64,000 nucleotides of DNA from Sphingobium naphthae (GCF_020782235.1 NZ_JAJGNO010000001.1:124001-188000), one strand, 5' to 3'; counted from the stretch's first letter, positions 1 to 8,889 are shown. Numbers and translations: made by a program. Notes: generated by a model from the letters alone, not told the origin.

Positions 1-678
1 GGCCGCATAGGCGGCGATGCGGTCGTCCAACGCGGCGCCGTCCAGATCGGGCGTGTCGCTGTAATAGGTGTCCTCGACGAAGATGGTGTGATCGTCCCAG
101 GGGAGGAGATAGACGAAGCGGTAGCCGTCCAGCTGGTCGACGCTGGCGTCCATGATGACGGGGCGCTCGACGCCATGGGGCGCATCGCAGCGCAGGGCGT
201 GGCCGACGAATTTCTGCCAGCCGCAATGGAGCGCCGACAGGTCGCCAGGACCCCGCGCATCGAGCACCGCCTGTGCGCGAATGGTGCGGCCATCGGCTAG
301 CGTCACCCGGTCGGGCGCAAGCGCGGCGACGTCGACGCCGGTCAGCAGGCGATCCCCCAGGACGGAACGAAGATGGACAGCGAAAGCGACAGATGTGACG
401 CTGTTATAGGGTGTGGGCAGATCGCGGCGATAGCCGGGGAAGATCACGGCATGCCCCTGCGGCCAGCGATGGGCGATGAGCGGCTCCACCAGCCAGCGAT
501 CCTGCGCCGCCACGTCGCCGTCGAAGAAGGACCAGATATGGTTGCCGCCGGGCGCGTGGCCTCGCTCGATCAGCAGCAGCGACAGATCGGGCCGCAGCGC
601 CGCCAGCGCGAGCGCGGCCAAGCCACCGGCCAGTCCGCCGCCGATAATCGCCAGGTCACAGTGCATGTCGTTGCTCAT
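1..678 (-). CDS. crtY: Lycopene beta-cyclase, 3' end cut by window edge
   Basis: FAD-dependent enzyme that closes the beta-ionone rings of lycopene in carotenoid synthesis at the membrane. Only the first 226 codons lie in the window; the reading frame is open to base 1, where the family (roughly 380-400 residues) would continue. Seen: a dinucleotide-binding GGGLAGG at residues 13-19, the cyclase block NHIWSFF at 46-52 and FVEDTYYS near residue 200. The start is ATG at 678; an in-frame ATG at 666 is also possible. It is divergent from dmeR, with 89 bases between the starts. The identification rests on these motifs and is firm; the end cannot be judged. Confidence 0.9.
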   Translation of the reverse strand, partial: MSNDMHCDLAIIGGGLAGGLAALALAALRPDLSLLLIERGHAPGGNHIWSFFDGDVAAQDRWLVEPLIAHRWPQGHAVIFPGYRRDLPTPYNSVTSVAFAVHLRSVLGDRLLTGVDVAALAPDRVTLADGRTIRAQAVLDARGPGDLSALHCGWQKFVGHALRCDAPHGVERPVIMDASVDQLDGYRFVYLLPWDDHTIFVEDTYYSDTPDLDGAALDDRIAAYAA

Positions 679-747
679 CGGCCCTTGATAGAGGGTCGCA
701 GGGCATGGCGATAGCGTCGCCTGCGCAGCCTTGGCAGAAAGGCGATT

Positions 748-769
748 ATAGTATAGGGGGGTATGCTAT
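748..769. promoter_or_regulatory. FrmR/RcnR-type operator in front of dmeR
   Basis: An imperfect dyad made of ATAGTATA, a run of six G, and TATGCTAT. It matches the layout of operators of the CsoR/RcnR/FrmR family (AT-rich arms around a G or C tract). The right arm includes the dmeR start codon (768-770), so bound repressor would cover the translation start and any promoter just upstream. The match is by eye to the remembered family consensus. Confidence 0.75.
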
Positions 770-1040
770 GCACATTATCGCGGATCGAGAGAAACTGCTG
801 GCGCGGGTCCGGCGGATCGCCGGCCAGGTCGCGGCGGTCGAGCGCCAGCTGGCGGGCGACGCCGGCTGTTCGGAGACGCTGCAACTGGTCGCCTCCGTGC
901 GGGGCGCGGTGGGCAGCCTGATGGAAGAGCTGATCGAGCAGCATATGCGCGAGCATGTCGCGCGGCCCGGCATGACCGACGCCGCGCGGGCGGCCGCCGC
1001 GGAGGAGATGCTGGCGCTGATCCGGCGGTACGGGAAATGA
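768..1040 (+). CDS. dmeR: DmeR-like Ni/Co-responsive repressor (CsoR/RcnR family)
   Basis: Small all-helical, DNA-binding metal sensor of 90 residues. The metal-ligand fingerprint of the family is readable as His2, Cys34, His59 and His63. This is the H-C-H-H pattern of RcnR-type nickel/cobalt sensors, not the x-C-H-C pattern of copper CsoR. The next gene is a CDF exporter whose start overlaps the stop (ATGA at 1037-1040), which matches the DmeRF pair described in rhizobia. It probably represses its own operon through the dyad at 748-769. An in-frame start 21 codons upstream is less likely because it would place coding sequence across the operator. Confidence 0.88.
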   Translation: MHIIADREKLLARVRRIAGQVAAVERQLAGDAGCSETLQLVASVRGAVGSLMEELIEQHMREHVARPGMTDAARAAAAEEMLALIRRYGK

Positions 1041-2020
1041 CGATGCACGATCCCCATCACGGGCACAGCCATCATCATGGCCATGGGCACGACCATGCGC
1101 ATGACCACGCCCTTCCCGCCGCCACGCCCGGCGAGGCGGAGGAGAGCCATTATTTCGACCATATCTACCTGTCCGCCGGGCATGATCGCAATGCGCGGCG
1201 GACGCTGTGGGTGGTGTGGCTGACCGCCGCGACGATGCTGGTCGAGATCGGCTTTGGCTGGCTGACGGGATCGATGGCGCTGCTGGCAGACGGATTTCAC
1301 ATGGCGACCCATGCGGGCGCGCTGGCGGTAGCGGCCGCCGCCTACGGCTATGCGCGGCGGCATGCCCGCAACCCGCGCTACACGTTCGGCACGGGCAAGG
1401 TCGGCGACCTGTCGGGTTTCGCGTCGGCGCTGCTGCTGGGCGTCACCGCCCTGTTCATCGCAGTCGAATCGATCATGCGCTTCTTCGAGCCGATCGACGT
1501 GGCGTTCGGCGAAGCGACGCTGGTGGCGGTCATCGGCCTGGTCATCAACATCCTGAGCGCGCTGCTGCTGGGGCATGACCATAGCCATGGTGAGGGCGAT
1601 GGGCACGGCCATGTCCATGCCGACAATAATTTGCGCGCCGCCTATGTGCATGTGCTGACCGACGCGCTGACGTCGGTGCTGGCGATCGCGGCGCTGCTCG
1701 CCGGGCGCTATCTGGGCTGGGGCTGGATGGACCCGGCGGTCGGGCTGTTGGGCGCGGTGGTGATCGCGCGCTGGTCCTGGGGGCTGATGCAGGACACCGC
1801 CGCGATCCTGCTCGACACCGCAGAGCCGGCGCTGATGGCGCGGGTGCGATTGGAAGCGGAGGCGGAAGGCGCGACGATCCGCGACCTGCACGTCTGGCGC
1901 ATCGGTCCCCATGCCCATGCCGCGATCCTGAGCCTGGCGCCGGGCGCCGATGGCGATGCGGTGCGCGCGCGGATCCGCGCGCTGCCGCGGATGGAGCATG
2001 TGACGGTGGAGTGCGGCTGA
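1037..2020 (+). CDS. dmeF: Cation diffusion facilitator, Co/Ni exporter DmeF
   Basis: Inner-membrane divalent metal exporter of the CDF family, 327 residues. The N-terminus is histidine-rich (most of residues 4-24), and a second His-rich loop lies between membrane segments at about 180-194. The membrane metal site reads HMATH at 88-92, in place of the HxxxD of zinc-type CDFs, and HVLTD at 205-209. The His-rich ends and the RcnR-like regulator upstream point to cobalt and nickel. Translation is coupled to dmeR by a four-base overlap. It is convergent with the next gene, which ends 21 bases away. Confidence 0.9.
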   Translation: MTMHDPHHGHSHHHGHGHDHAHDHALPAATPGEAEESHYFDHIYLSAGHDRNARRTLWVVWLTAATMLVEIGFGWLTGSMALLADGFHMATHAGALAVAAAAYGYARRHARNPRYTFGTGKVGDLSGFASALLLGVTALFIAVESIMRFFEPIDVAFGEATLVAVIGLVINILSALLLGHDHSHGEGDGHGHVHADNNLRAAYVHVLTDALTSVLAIAALLAGRYLGWGWMDPAVGLLGAVVIARWSWGLMQDTAAILLDTAEPALMARVRLEAEAEGATIRDLHVWRIGPHAHAAILSLAPGADGDAVRARIRALPRMEHVTVECG

Positions 2021-2041
2021 ACGGCCCTGCGGCGTGCGCCC

Positions 2042-2470
2042 TTATTGCGGCTTCAGCGCATCCATGATCTGGCGCACCGGGCTGATGTCATAGCCGGCGG
2101 CGGCGGCCTGCGCGGCGAGCACATCGGGATGATCGCCCGCCCGCGCGCGCGTGAGCGCCCAGAGCAAGGTGCTGCGCGTGCCCGAGCGGCAATAGGCCAG
2201 CAGCTTGCCCTCCCCCGCCTGCTCCAGCGCCTGCGCCATGCCGTCCAGCTGCCACGGCGCGAAGCCGCCATGCGCGACCGGAACGGCGATATAGTCGATC
2301 CCCGCCTTGAGCGCCGCCGCCTCGATCTGCGCGCCGTTGACCTGGCCCGGCTCCTCATCATCGGGGCGGTTGTTGACGATCATCGTCACGCCCTGCGCCT
2401 GGGCCTCCGCCACGTCATCGACGCTGATCTGCGGCGCCACGAGAATGCGGTCGGTGAGCGTGCGGAACAT
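2042..2470 (-). CDS. TIGR01244/DUF442-type sulfurtransferase-phosphatase domain protein
   Basis: A 142-residue stand-alone domain of the family found fused to beta-lactamase-like sulfide oxidation proteins (Blh type). The active loop CRSGTRS near residue 103 has the Cys-x4-Arg layout of rhodanese/dual-specificity phosphatase folds, and NNRPDDEEPGQ near residue 33 is typical of the family. Start ATG at 2470 is chosen because AAGGAGA lies 6 bases before it; an upstream in-frame start would overlap recQ. It lies 73 bases downstream of recQ on the same strand. The cellular substrate is unknown. Confidence 0.8.
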   Translation of the reverse strand: MFRTLTDRILVAPQISVDDVAEAQAQGVTMIVNNRPDDEEPGQVNGAQIEAAALKAGIDYIAVPVAHGGFAPWQLDGMAQALEQAGEGKLLAYCRSGTRSTLLWALTRARAGDHPDVLAAQAAAAGYDISPVRQIMDALKPQ

Positions 2471-2543
2471 GGGCTTTCTCCTTCTGCCGCGAGCCATGCG
2501 CCGGGACGGGCGCGGATTCAAGAGTGGAACGAGCGCTTCCGCC

Positions 2544-4319
2544 TTACAAGAAGGGGCGGATCGCGGCGAGGAAGGCGTCGCCATAGGCGTCGAGCTTCTT
2601 CTGGCCGATGCCGCTGATATGGCTCATTTCGCGGATGTTCGACGGGCGCTGCTCGGCCATCTCGCGCAGGGTGGAATCGTGGAAGATGACATAGGGCGGC
2701 ACCCCGCCTTCCTGCGCCAGTTCGCGGCGGCAGGCGCGCAAGGCGTCGAACAGCGGATCGCCGACGGGGTTCGCGTCCGCGCCGTTGCGGGCGTTGCGCC
2801 GCCCCCGCCGCTCGCGCCGGGGCGGCACCAGGATGCGCACTTCCTCCTCCCCGCGCAGGATCGGCCGCGCATTGGGGCCGAGCATCAGCCCGCCATGCTC
2901 GGTCGTTTCCAGCGCGTCGCGGACCAGCAGCGCCCGCTGCACCGGGCGCAGCAGCGCGGTTTCATCGCCACTGACGATGCCGTGGACCGAAATGCGGTCA
3001 TGGCCGCGCTCGCGCACCTTGTCGTTGGCCGCGGCGGTCAGCACCGCTTCGATATGGCCCGCGCCAAAGCTCTGGCCGGTGCGATAGACGGCGGAGAGAT
3101 ATTTGCGTGCGGTTTGCGTCGCATCGACGCTGGCGGGGGGCGACAGGCAATTGTCGCAATTGCCGCAGGTCGGCGGCGGGTCCTCGCCGAAATGGCGCAG
3201 CAGGATGGCGCGGCGGCAGGTCGCCGTTTCGACCAGCGCGCCCAGCGCGGCGATGCGGGCGCGCTCGCCCTGCTGGCGCGCCGGCTCCAGTTCGGCGATG
3301 CGCATCCGGGCGCGGGCGAAATCCTCCGCGCCCCAGAAGAGATGCGCGACCGCCGGTTCGCCATCGCGCCCGGCGCGGCCCGATTCCTGATAATAGCCCT
3401 CGATCGACTTGGGCAGGCCGGCATGGGCGACGAAGCGCACGTCGGGCTTGTCGATCCCCATGCCGAACGCGACGGTGGCGACCATCACCATATCCTCGCT
3501 GGCGATGAAGGCGGCCTGGTTGGCGGCGCGCTGGGCCGGGTCCATGCCGGCATGATAGGCGCGCACGGCGCGGCCACCCCGCCCCAGCGTCTCGGCCAGT
3601 TTCTCGGTCGCGGCGCGAGTCTGGGCATAGACGACGCCGGGCCCGGGATGCTGGCCGAGCAGATCGGCGAGCTGGCGCGTCAGCCCTTCGCGGGGATGCA
3701 CGGCATAGCGGATATTGGGCCGGTCGAAGCCCGAGATGATGAGGCCATCTTCGGGGATGCCCAGCTGCACCAGAATGTCCCGCCGCGTATGCGCGTCGGC
3801 GGTCGCGGTGAGCGCCAGGCGCGGCACGTCGGGGAATTCGTCCAGCAGCGGGCGCAGCAGCCGATAGTCGGGGCGGAAATCATGGCCCCATTCGGACACG
3901 CAATGGGCTTCGTCGATGGCGAAGAGCGCGATCTTCGCCGTGCGCAGCAGGGCGCGAAACCCCTCCCCGCTCGCACGTTCGGGCGCGACGTAGAGAAGAT
4001 CGAGTTCGCCCTGGCGCAGGCGGTCCTGCGTCTCGCGCCAGTCGGCGTCGACGCTGGTGAGGCTCGCCGCGCGCAGGCCCACCGCGTTGGCGGCGCGAAG
4101 CTGATCATGCATCAGGGCAATGAGCGGCGAGACGACGATGCAGCAGCCGTCAAGCGCGGCGGCGGGAAGTTGATAGCAGAGCGACTTGCCCGCGCCCGTC
4201 GGCATGATGGCGAGCGTCGGCCGGCCCGCCATGACGCGGCCGACCACCTGTTCCTGCACCCCGCGGAATGCGGTGAAGCCGAAGATATCGTGCAGAAGCG
4301 TGGGAATGTCGCGCGCCAT
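2544..4319 (-). CDS. recQ: ATP-dependent DNA helicase RecQ
   Basis: 3'-5' DNA helicase of recombination repair, 591 residues, close to the usual bacterial RecQ length. Seen in order: Walker A in PTGAGKSLCYQLP near residue 40, the DEAH-type box DEAHC near 137, the SF2 motif VI region with QESGRAGRDG, a RecQ zinc-binding cysteine cluster (CRRAIL...CGNCDNC) near 360-390, and a C-terminal HRDC domain with SGIGQKKLDAYG near 570. The start ATG at 4319 fits the alignment of the N-terminus. No defect is visible. Confidence 0.95.
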   Translation of the reverse strand: MARDIPTLLHDIFGFTAFRGVQEQVVGRVMAGRPTLAIMPTGAGKSLCYQLPAAALDGCCIVVSPLIALMHDQLRAANAVGLRAASLTSVDADWRETQDRLRQGELDLLYVAPERASGEGFRALLRTAKIALFAIDEAHCVSEWGHDFRPDYRLLRPLLDEFPDVPRLALTATADAHTRRDILVQLGIPEDGLIISGFDRPNIRYAVHPREGLTRQLADLLGQHPGPGVVYAQTRAATEKLAETLGRGGRAVRAYHAGMDPAQRAANQAAFIASEDMVMVATVAFGMGIDKPDVRFVAHAGLPKSIEGYYQESGRAGRDGEPAVAHLFWGAEDFARARMRIAELEPARQQGERARIAALGALVETATCRRAILLRHFGEDPPPTCGNCDNCLSPPASVDATQTARKYLSAVYRTGQSFGAGHIEAVLTAAANDKVRERGHDRISVHGIVSGDETALLRPVQRALLVRDALETTEHGGLMLGPNARPILRGEEEVRILVPPRRERRGRRNARNGADANPVGDPLFDALRACRRELAQEGGVPPYVIFHDSTLREMAEQRPSNIREMSHISGIGQKKLDAYGDAFLAAIRPFL

Positions 4320-4421
4320 CGGGCGGCCTTAGCGACTGGCGCGCGGCGGGGCTAGGGTGGTCGGGCAGAAGCTGTGTTCTGGGCGAGGGGCTCGAAGGCG
4401 GCCAGGCCGCGCCAACCCGGA

Positions 4422-4541
4422 TCAGCCGTGCATCGCGACCCAGGCGACGGCCAGGGCAATGGCCAGCACAAAGGCGATGATCATATAGATGCCGAGCGTG
4501 CGCGTGGCGGTTTTCGGCGTCTTTTCGGTGTGATGGGGCAT
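4422..4541 (-). CDS. Small single-span membrane protein (39 aa)
   Basis: A 39-residue gene: about 15 polar residues (MPHHTEKTPKTATRT), one hydrophobic span (IYMIIAFVLAIALAVAWVAM) and a short tail. AGGAAA lies 8 bases before the ATG at 4541, and codon use is like the neighbours. The shape resembles the tiny membrane subunits and stress peptides of many bacteria, but I do not recognise a named family. It sits between recQ and an unknown membrane-anchored protein, both on the same strand. Confidence 0.6.
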   Translation of the reverse strand: MPHHTEKTPKTATRTLGIYMIIAFVLAIALAVAWVAMHG

Positions 4542-4680
4542 GAAGAGTTTCCTGTTATAGACAGTGGATCAACGCGGCAGCGCGCGACATGATCCGCGGT
4601 CGAAACAGGACAGGCTGCGCCGCCGAACCGAACGCCAGCGCACATTCGGGGAAAGCCCGGCTGATTGTGCGGATCAGCGG

Positions 4681-5001
4681 TCAGCCGGCTGGATCGAGCA
4701 GGCAACCCCAGCCGGGTTTGAAGCGCGCGGTGCGGGCGGCGAGCAGCGGGACGCTGGCCCTGACGGCGCGCTGATCGGGAACGTCGGTCAGCGTGACGAG
4801 CGCCATGCCCGGTTCCTTGTCGTCGGCGCAGCTGCCCATGGCCCGTCCCTCGACATAGCGGCAGGAGCAGCCGATTCGCGCGCCATAGGCAGCGCCCAGG
4901 CGCGCGCGCGCGCTGAGCGTCGTCCAGTTCCAGGCGAGCAGGCCCAGAAGCATGAGGACGATCAATGCCGCCCCGATCCACCATTTCCGTCGAACCGCCA
5001 T
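4681..5001 (-). CDS. Membrane-anchored, cysteine-rich protein of unknown function
   Basis: A 106-residue protein with one N-terminal membrane span (about residues 6-23) after a short basic start (MAVRRKWW), so the rest is expected in the periplasm. The outer part carries a CSC pair, a further Cys about 12 residues on, and a Cys near the C-terminus, which could form disulfides. It starts back-to-back with the serine hydrolase at 5039 (37 bases between starts), so the two may share a control region. I do not recognise the family. ATG at 5001 was chosen because the upstream in-frame starts run into the divergent gene. Confidence 0.6.
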   Translation of the reverse strand: MAVRRKWWIGAALIVLMLLGLLAWNWTTLSARARLGAAYGARIGCSCRYVEGRAMGSCADDKEPGMALVTLTDVPDQRAVRASVPLLAARTARFKPGWGCLLDPAG

Positions 5002-5038
5002 GGCCCTTTTCCGCGCCTGCCTGTAAGGGCGCCGGCTT

Positions 5039-6163
5039 ATGCAGATCGAAAGCCGAATCGTAAAGCGCCTTGGCATGGGCGCGGGCCTTGCCGCGTTGAT
5101 CCTGGCGGGCAGCCTGGCCGGCCGCGCCGCCCCCAAGGCCAAGCCGCTTTACGCCGTCGCGGACGATGCAATCGTGAGCGAAAGCGCACTGCGCGCCGCG
5201 ATCGACCCGCTGTTTGAGGAGAAGGCGATGGGCCAGACCCGCGCGCTGCTGGTCTTGCGCGACGGGGCGGTGATCGCCGAACGCTATGCGCCGGGTTTCG
5301 GACCCGACACGAAATTGCTGTCCTGGTCGATGGCCAAGAGCGTGACCGGCGTGCTGGTGGGGCTGATGGTCGCGGACGGGCGGCTGGCGCTGGATGCGCC
5401 GGTGCCGGTGCCGGCGTGGAGCCAGCCGGGCGATCCGCGCGGCACGATCACGCTGCGCCAGCTGCTGACGATGAGTTCGGGCATCGACCATGTCGAGGAT
5501 GGCGAGCCGGTGACGGCGGGCGACACGGTGCGGATGCTGTTCCAGGACGGCGCGCGGGACATGGCCGCCTATGCCGAAGCGAAGCCGCTGGCGCGAGCGC
5601 CAGGCGAAAGCTTCGCCTATTCGACTGGCAGCACGATGATCCTGTCGGACCTGATGACGCGGATGCTGACCAACAGCGAGGCGCCGGACGTGCGCCGGCG
5701 CGCGATGCAGACATTCATCGACGGGCGGTTGAAGGCGCCGGGCAACCTGCCCAGCCTGACGCCCGAATATGACGCGCATGGCACGATGATCGGCGGCAGC
5801 ATCCTGCACATGACCGCGCGCGACTATGGCCGCTTCGGCGAATTGCTGCGCCGGCGCGGCCGCACCCCGGCGGGGCACCAGATCCTGCCGGAAAAATGGA
5901 TCGACCTCATGACCATGCCATCGCGGCGCAACCCGGCCTATGGGCTGCATATCTGGCTGAACCGCCCAAGCGACATCAGTGCGCTGATGCCCGGCCAGGC
6001 GCCCGAGAGCCTGTTCGGCTGCGTCGGGCATAATGGGCAATATATCCTGATTTCGCCGTCGCAGCGGCTGACCGTGGTGCGCATCGGCATGTCGCCGCGC
6101 AAGGAGCAGCGCCGCGCGGTGCGCGCGGGGCTGGCGCGGCTGATGGGGCTGTTCCCGGGCTAG
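5039..6163 (+). CDS. Periplasmic serine hydrolase (beta-lactamase / class C family)
   Basis: A 374-residue penicillin-binding-protein-like hydrolase of the CubicO/beta-lactamase class C superfamily. The SxxK nucleophile motif is SMAK near residue 98, the second motif Y-S-T near 198, and an HNG-type third motif (GHNGQYI) near 333. The N-terminus (MQIESRIVKRLGMGAG followed by a hydrophobic stretch) looks like a signal sequence. The fold covers D-aminopeptidases, esterases and beta-lactamases, so the substrate cannot be named. Its stop overlaps by four bases the stop of the convergent PhzF gene. Confidence 0.85.
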   Translation: MQIESRIVKRLGMGAGLAALILAGSLAGRAAPKAKPLYAVADDAIVSESALRAAIDPLFEEKAMGQTRALLVLRDGAVIAERYAPGFGPDTKLLSWSMAKSVTGVLVGLMVADGRLALDAPVPVPAWSQPGDPRGTITLRQLLTMSSGIDHVEDGEPVTAGDTVRMLFQDGARDMAAYAEAKPLARAPGESFAYSTGSTMILSDLMTRMLTNSEAPDVRRRAMQTFIDGRLKAPGNLPSLTPEYDAHGTMIGGSILHMTARDYGRFGELLRRRGRTPAGHQILPEKWIDLMTMPSRRNPAYGLHIWLNRPSDISALMPGQAPESLFGCVGHNGQYILISPSQRLTVVRIGMSPRKEQRRAVRAGLARLMGLFPG

Positions 6164-6945
6164 AGAAGGAAGCGCCCCTCGATCACGGTGCGGCATGCGC
6201 CGGTGAGGAGGACGCGGTCGCCATCGAGCGTGCAGCCGATCCGGCCGCCGCGGGCGGACGCCTGCACCGCGCTGATGCGCGTCCTGCCGAGCCGCTCCGC
6301 CCAGAAGGGGGTGAGCAGGCAATGGGCCGATCCGGTCACCGGATCCTCGTCGATCCCGCCGCCGGGGACGAAGACGCGGCTGACGATGTCGCTGTCCGCG
6401 CCGGGCGCGGTGGCGATCAGCATGATGTCGCCCTGGGCCCGCAGCGCGGCAAAATCGGGCGTCAGAGCGCGCACGGCGGCTTCGTCGGGGAAGAGGAAGA
6501 GGCTGTAGCCGCCGTCGCGCCAATGCGATTCGAGCGCCGCGCCGCCCAGGCCCTGGGCAAGATCGGGCAGGTCGCGCGGCGCCATCGTCCAGGCCGGCAG
6601 CGAGAGGGCATAGCCCTCCCCCGCGCGCGACACGGTGAGCACGCCGGCATGGCGCGTGCGAAAGCGGACATGATCGCCCTGCATCAGCACATGGCCGCTC
6701 GCCAGCGTGGCATGGCCGCACAGCTTCACCTCCACCTGTGGCGTGAACCAGCGCAGCGCGAAATCGGCCTCCGGATCATCGGGGGTGGCGACGGTGAAGG
6801 CGGTTTCGGAGAGGTTGTTTTCCTCGGCAATCGCCTGCAGCGTCGCATCGTCGAGCCAGGCGTCGAGCGGGATGACGGCGGCCGGGTTGCCGGTGAAGGG
6901 CGCGTCGGCGAAGGCGTCGACCTGAGTGAAGGGCAGGCTGGTCAT
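6160..6945 (-). CDS. PhzF family isomerase/epimerase
   Basis: A 261-residue protein with the diaminopimelate-epimerase-like fold of PhzF. The catalytic glutamate lies in NNLSETAF near residue 46, and the family signatures FTGNPAAV (near 17), ELKLCGHAT-type VKLCGHAT (near 73) and EDPVTGSAH (near 202) are all present. No phenazine genes are nearby, so it is better read as a general member of the family than as a phenazine enzyme. The start ATG at 6945 fits the conserved N-terminus. Confidence 0.88.
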   Translation of the reverse strand: MTSLPFTQVDAFADAPFTGNPAAVIPLDAWLDDATLQAIAEENNLSETAFTVATPDDPEADFALRWFTPQVEVKLCGHATLASGHVLMQGDHVRFRTRHAGVLTVSRAGEGYALSLPAWTMAPRDLPDLAQGLGGAALESHWRDGGYSLFLFPDEAAVRALTPDFAALRAQGDIMLIATAPGADSDIVSRVFVPGGGIDEDPVTGSAHCLLTPFWAERLGRTRISAVQASARGGRIGCTLDGDRVLLTGACRTVIEGRFLL

Positions 6946-7023
6946 GCGGGAATTCCTTTCGTTGGCGCTCTTCTGCCTCGCCTCGCGACGGCGGGACAGG
7001 GCCGGCCCGTCCGCAATGGCCGT

Positions 7024-8805
7024 TCAGCCCAGCAGCACCAGCGCGCCGCAGACGGCAAGGCCGACGATGATGTTGAGCGGCACGCCGATGCGCACGAAAT
7101 CTGCGAAGCGATAGTCGCCCGCGGCATAGACGAGCGCATTGGTCTGGTAGCCGATCGGCGTCGCGAAACAGGCCGACGCCCCGATCATCAGCGCGATCAC
7201 CAGCGGCCGGGCATCGACCTGAAGCTGATGCGCCAGCGCGATCACGATGGGAGTCATGAGCGCGGCGACCGCATTGTTGCTGAGCAATTCCGACAGGATC
7301 AGCGCGGCGAAATAGACGATGAAGATCAGTGCCCAGGGCGGCGCGACCTGCATCAGCGGCGTGATCCAGCCGACCATCATTGCGACGCTGCCGGCCTGTT
7401 CCAGCGCGACGCCGACCGCCAGCATGGCGAAGATCAGCACCAGCACATCGCCGTCGATCGCACCCCAGGCTTCCTCCGCATCGATGCAGCGCGTCGCCAG
7501 GATCGCGCCCACGGCGATGATGGCGGCCAGGCCGATGCCGATCACGTCGAAGGCCGAAAGCAGGATGACCAGCGCCATGGCGAGGATGGCGATCCACGCC
7601 TTGTTGCGGCGGAAGGCGCGGGTGCGGCTGATATCGACGCCCATCAGGTTGGGATTATCCCGCAGCGAGCGCATCGCGTCGTCGCTGCCCGCGATCAGCA
7701 GCCGATCGGCGCCGCGAATGCGCGCTTCGGCGAGGTTGGGCCCGGGCAAATGCCGCGCACGGTTGATGCCGATGATCCGGACGCGCAGCGCGTGAAGGAA
7801 GGGAATGTCGGCCAGACGCTCGCCGATCGAAGGGTGGCTGGGCGCGACCATGGCCTCGATCACCGTGCCTTCGCGGCCGGAGGTTTCGGAATCGGCGGCG
7901 ATGCCGAGTTCGAAATGGCCCGATTCGCGCAGCGTCATGATCGCGGTGCCATCGGCGCGGACGATCAGCCGATCGCCGGCGTGCAATTCCTCCTCCGACA
8001 AGTCGCCGCGCCGGATCTCGCCCGCCCGCTTGAGCCCCAGCAGCGCCGCCGAGCGGCCGAACATGGTGAGCGAGCCGATCTCTCGACCGATATATTCGCT
8101 GTCATGCGGCACGACCAGTTCGGTGAGATAATCCTGGGCATTGCCGCCATCTTGCCCGGAGATGGCGGGCGGATCGCTGGGCAGCAGGAAGGATAGACCG
8201 ACCAGCGCCGCCAGCCCCGCCACCGTTCCGGCGATGCCGAAGGGCGCGATGTCGAAGATGCCGAAGGGTGTCATTCCCTGGTCCGCCGCGATGCCTGCGA
8301 CGATGAGGTTGGTCGACGTGCCGATGAGCGTGATGCAGCCGCCCAGGACGGCGACGATGCTGAGGGGCATCATCAGCTTCTTGAGCGGAACGCCCGTCAC
8401 CTGCGACAATTTGAAGATGATCGGGATCAGCACGACCACGACCGGCGTGTTGTTGAGGAAGGCGGAGGCGAGCGTCGCGCCCAGCATGACTTCCACGATC
8501 GCGAGGCGCGGATGCTTTTCCGCTCGCTTCATCACGAAATCGGCGGCGCGATTGATGGTGCCGGTGCGAATAAGCGCGCCCGCCAGCACGAACATCGCAC
8601 CGATGGTCAGCGGCGCGCTGTTGGAGAAAACGGAAAACAGCCCCTTTTCATCGAGCAGCCCCAGCGCGGCATAGGCGCAGGCGCCCAGCACGGACACGAC
8701 CGTGGGCGAATAGCGTTCGCGGACAAACTCCACAAACATCAGCGCAAGGATGACGAGGCCGATTTCCGCGCGATAGACACCCAAAAGCGCGGACATAAAA
8801 TGCAT
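7024..8805 (-). CDS. SLC13-family permease with two RCK_C (TrkA-C) domains
   Basis: A 593-residue inner-membrane transporter of the divalent-anion:sodium symporter class. Two halves of hydrophobic spans (about 1-210 and 405-593) flank a soluble middle with two TrkA-C/RCK_C-like domains (about 215-385). Repeated family motifs are SAFLNNTPVV near 113 and SELLSNNAVAALM near 510. Substrates of relatives include sulfate, citrate and other anions; none can be assigned here. ATG at 8805 has a G-rich stretch about 10 bases upstream; ATG at 8796 is an alternative. Confidence 0.85.
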   Translation of the reverse strand: MHFMSALLGVYRAEIGLVILALMFVEFVRERYSPTVVSVLGACAYAALGLLDEKGLFSVFSNSAPLTIGAMFVLAGALIRTGTINRAADFVMKRAEKHPRLAIVEVMLGATLASAFLNNTPVVVVLIPIIFKLSQVTGVPLKKLMMPLSIVAVLGGCITLIGTSTNLIVAGIAADQGMTPFGIFDIAPFGIAGTVAGLAALVGLSFLLPSDPPAISGQDGGNAQDYLTELVVPHDSEYIGREIGSLTMFGRSAALLGLKRAGEIRRGDLSEEELHAGDRLIVRADGTAIMTLRESGHFELGIAADSETSGREGTVIEAMVAPSHPSIGERLADIPFLHALRVRIIGINRARHLPGPNLAEARIRGADRLLIAGSDDAMRSLRDNPNLMGVDISRTRAFRRNKAWIAILAMALVILLSAFDVIGIGLAAIIAVGAILATRCIDAEEAWGAIDGDVLVLIFAMLAVGVALEQAGSVAMMVGWITPLMQVAPPWALIFIVYFAALILSELLSNNAVAALMTPIVIALAHQLQVDARPLVIALMIGASACFATPIGYQTNALVYAAGDYRFADFVRIGVPLNIIVGLAVCGALVLLG

Positions 8806-8861
8806 CTGGCGGTGGCCCCCTGGAACGCTCGAACCTGCGTTTTAGCCACCGACAACGAAAT

Positions 8862-8889
8862 GGGCCAGCCATGGTTGCATGGCTGGCCC
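8862..8889 (-). terminator. Perfect 12-bp inverted repeat, probable aroC terminator
   Basis: GGGCCAGCCATG, a four-base loop GTTG, then its exact complement. Read on the minus strand it lies about 215 bases beyond aroC and is followed by ATTTCGTTG, a weak T-rich tail. It also lies just upstream of the transporter at 7024-8805, so it would separate the two units. Use as a protein-binding site is possible. Confidence 0.5.

Noticed and set aside
746-1999. 417-codon open frame on the minus strand across dmeR and dmeF
   Set aside because: Translation is low-complexity (Gln/Arg/His-rich) and mirrors dmeF; the plus-strand proteins have clear families.
2307-4355. 682-codon plus-strand frame opposite recQ
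   Set aside because: Antisense shadow of recQ produced by high GC; no domain visible.
4481-6721. 746-codon minus-strand frame across the serine hydrolase and PhzF
   Set aside because: Overlaps two well-identified genes and has no family signature.
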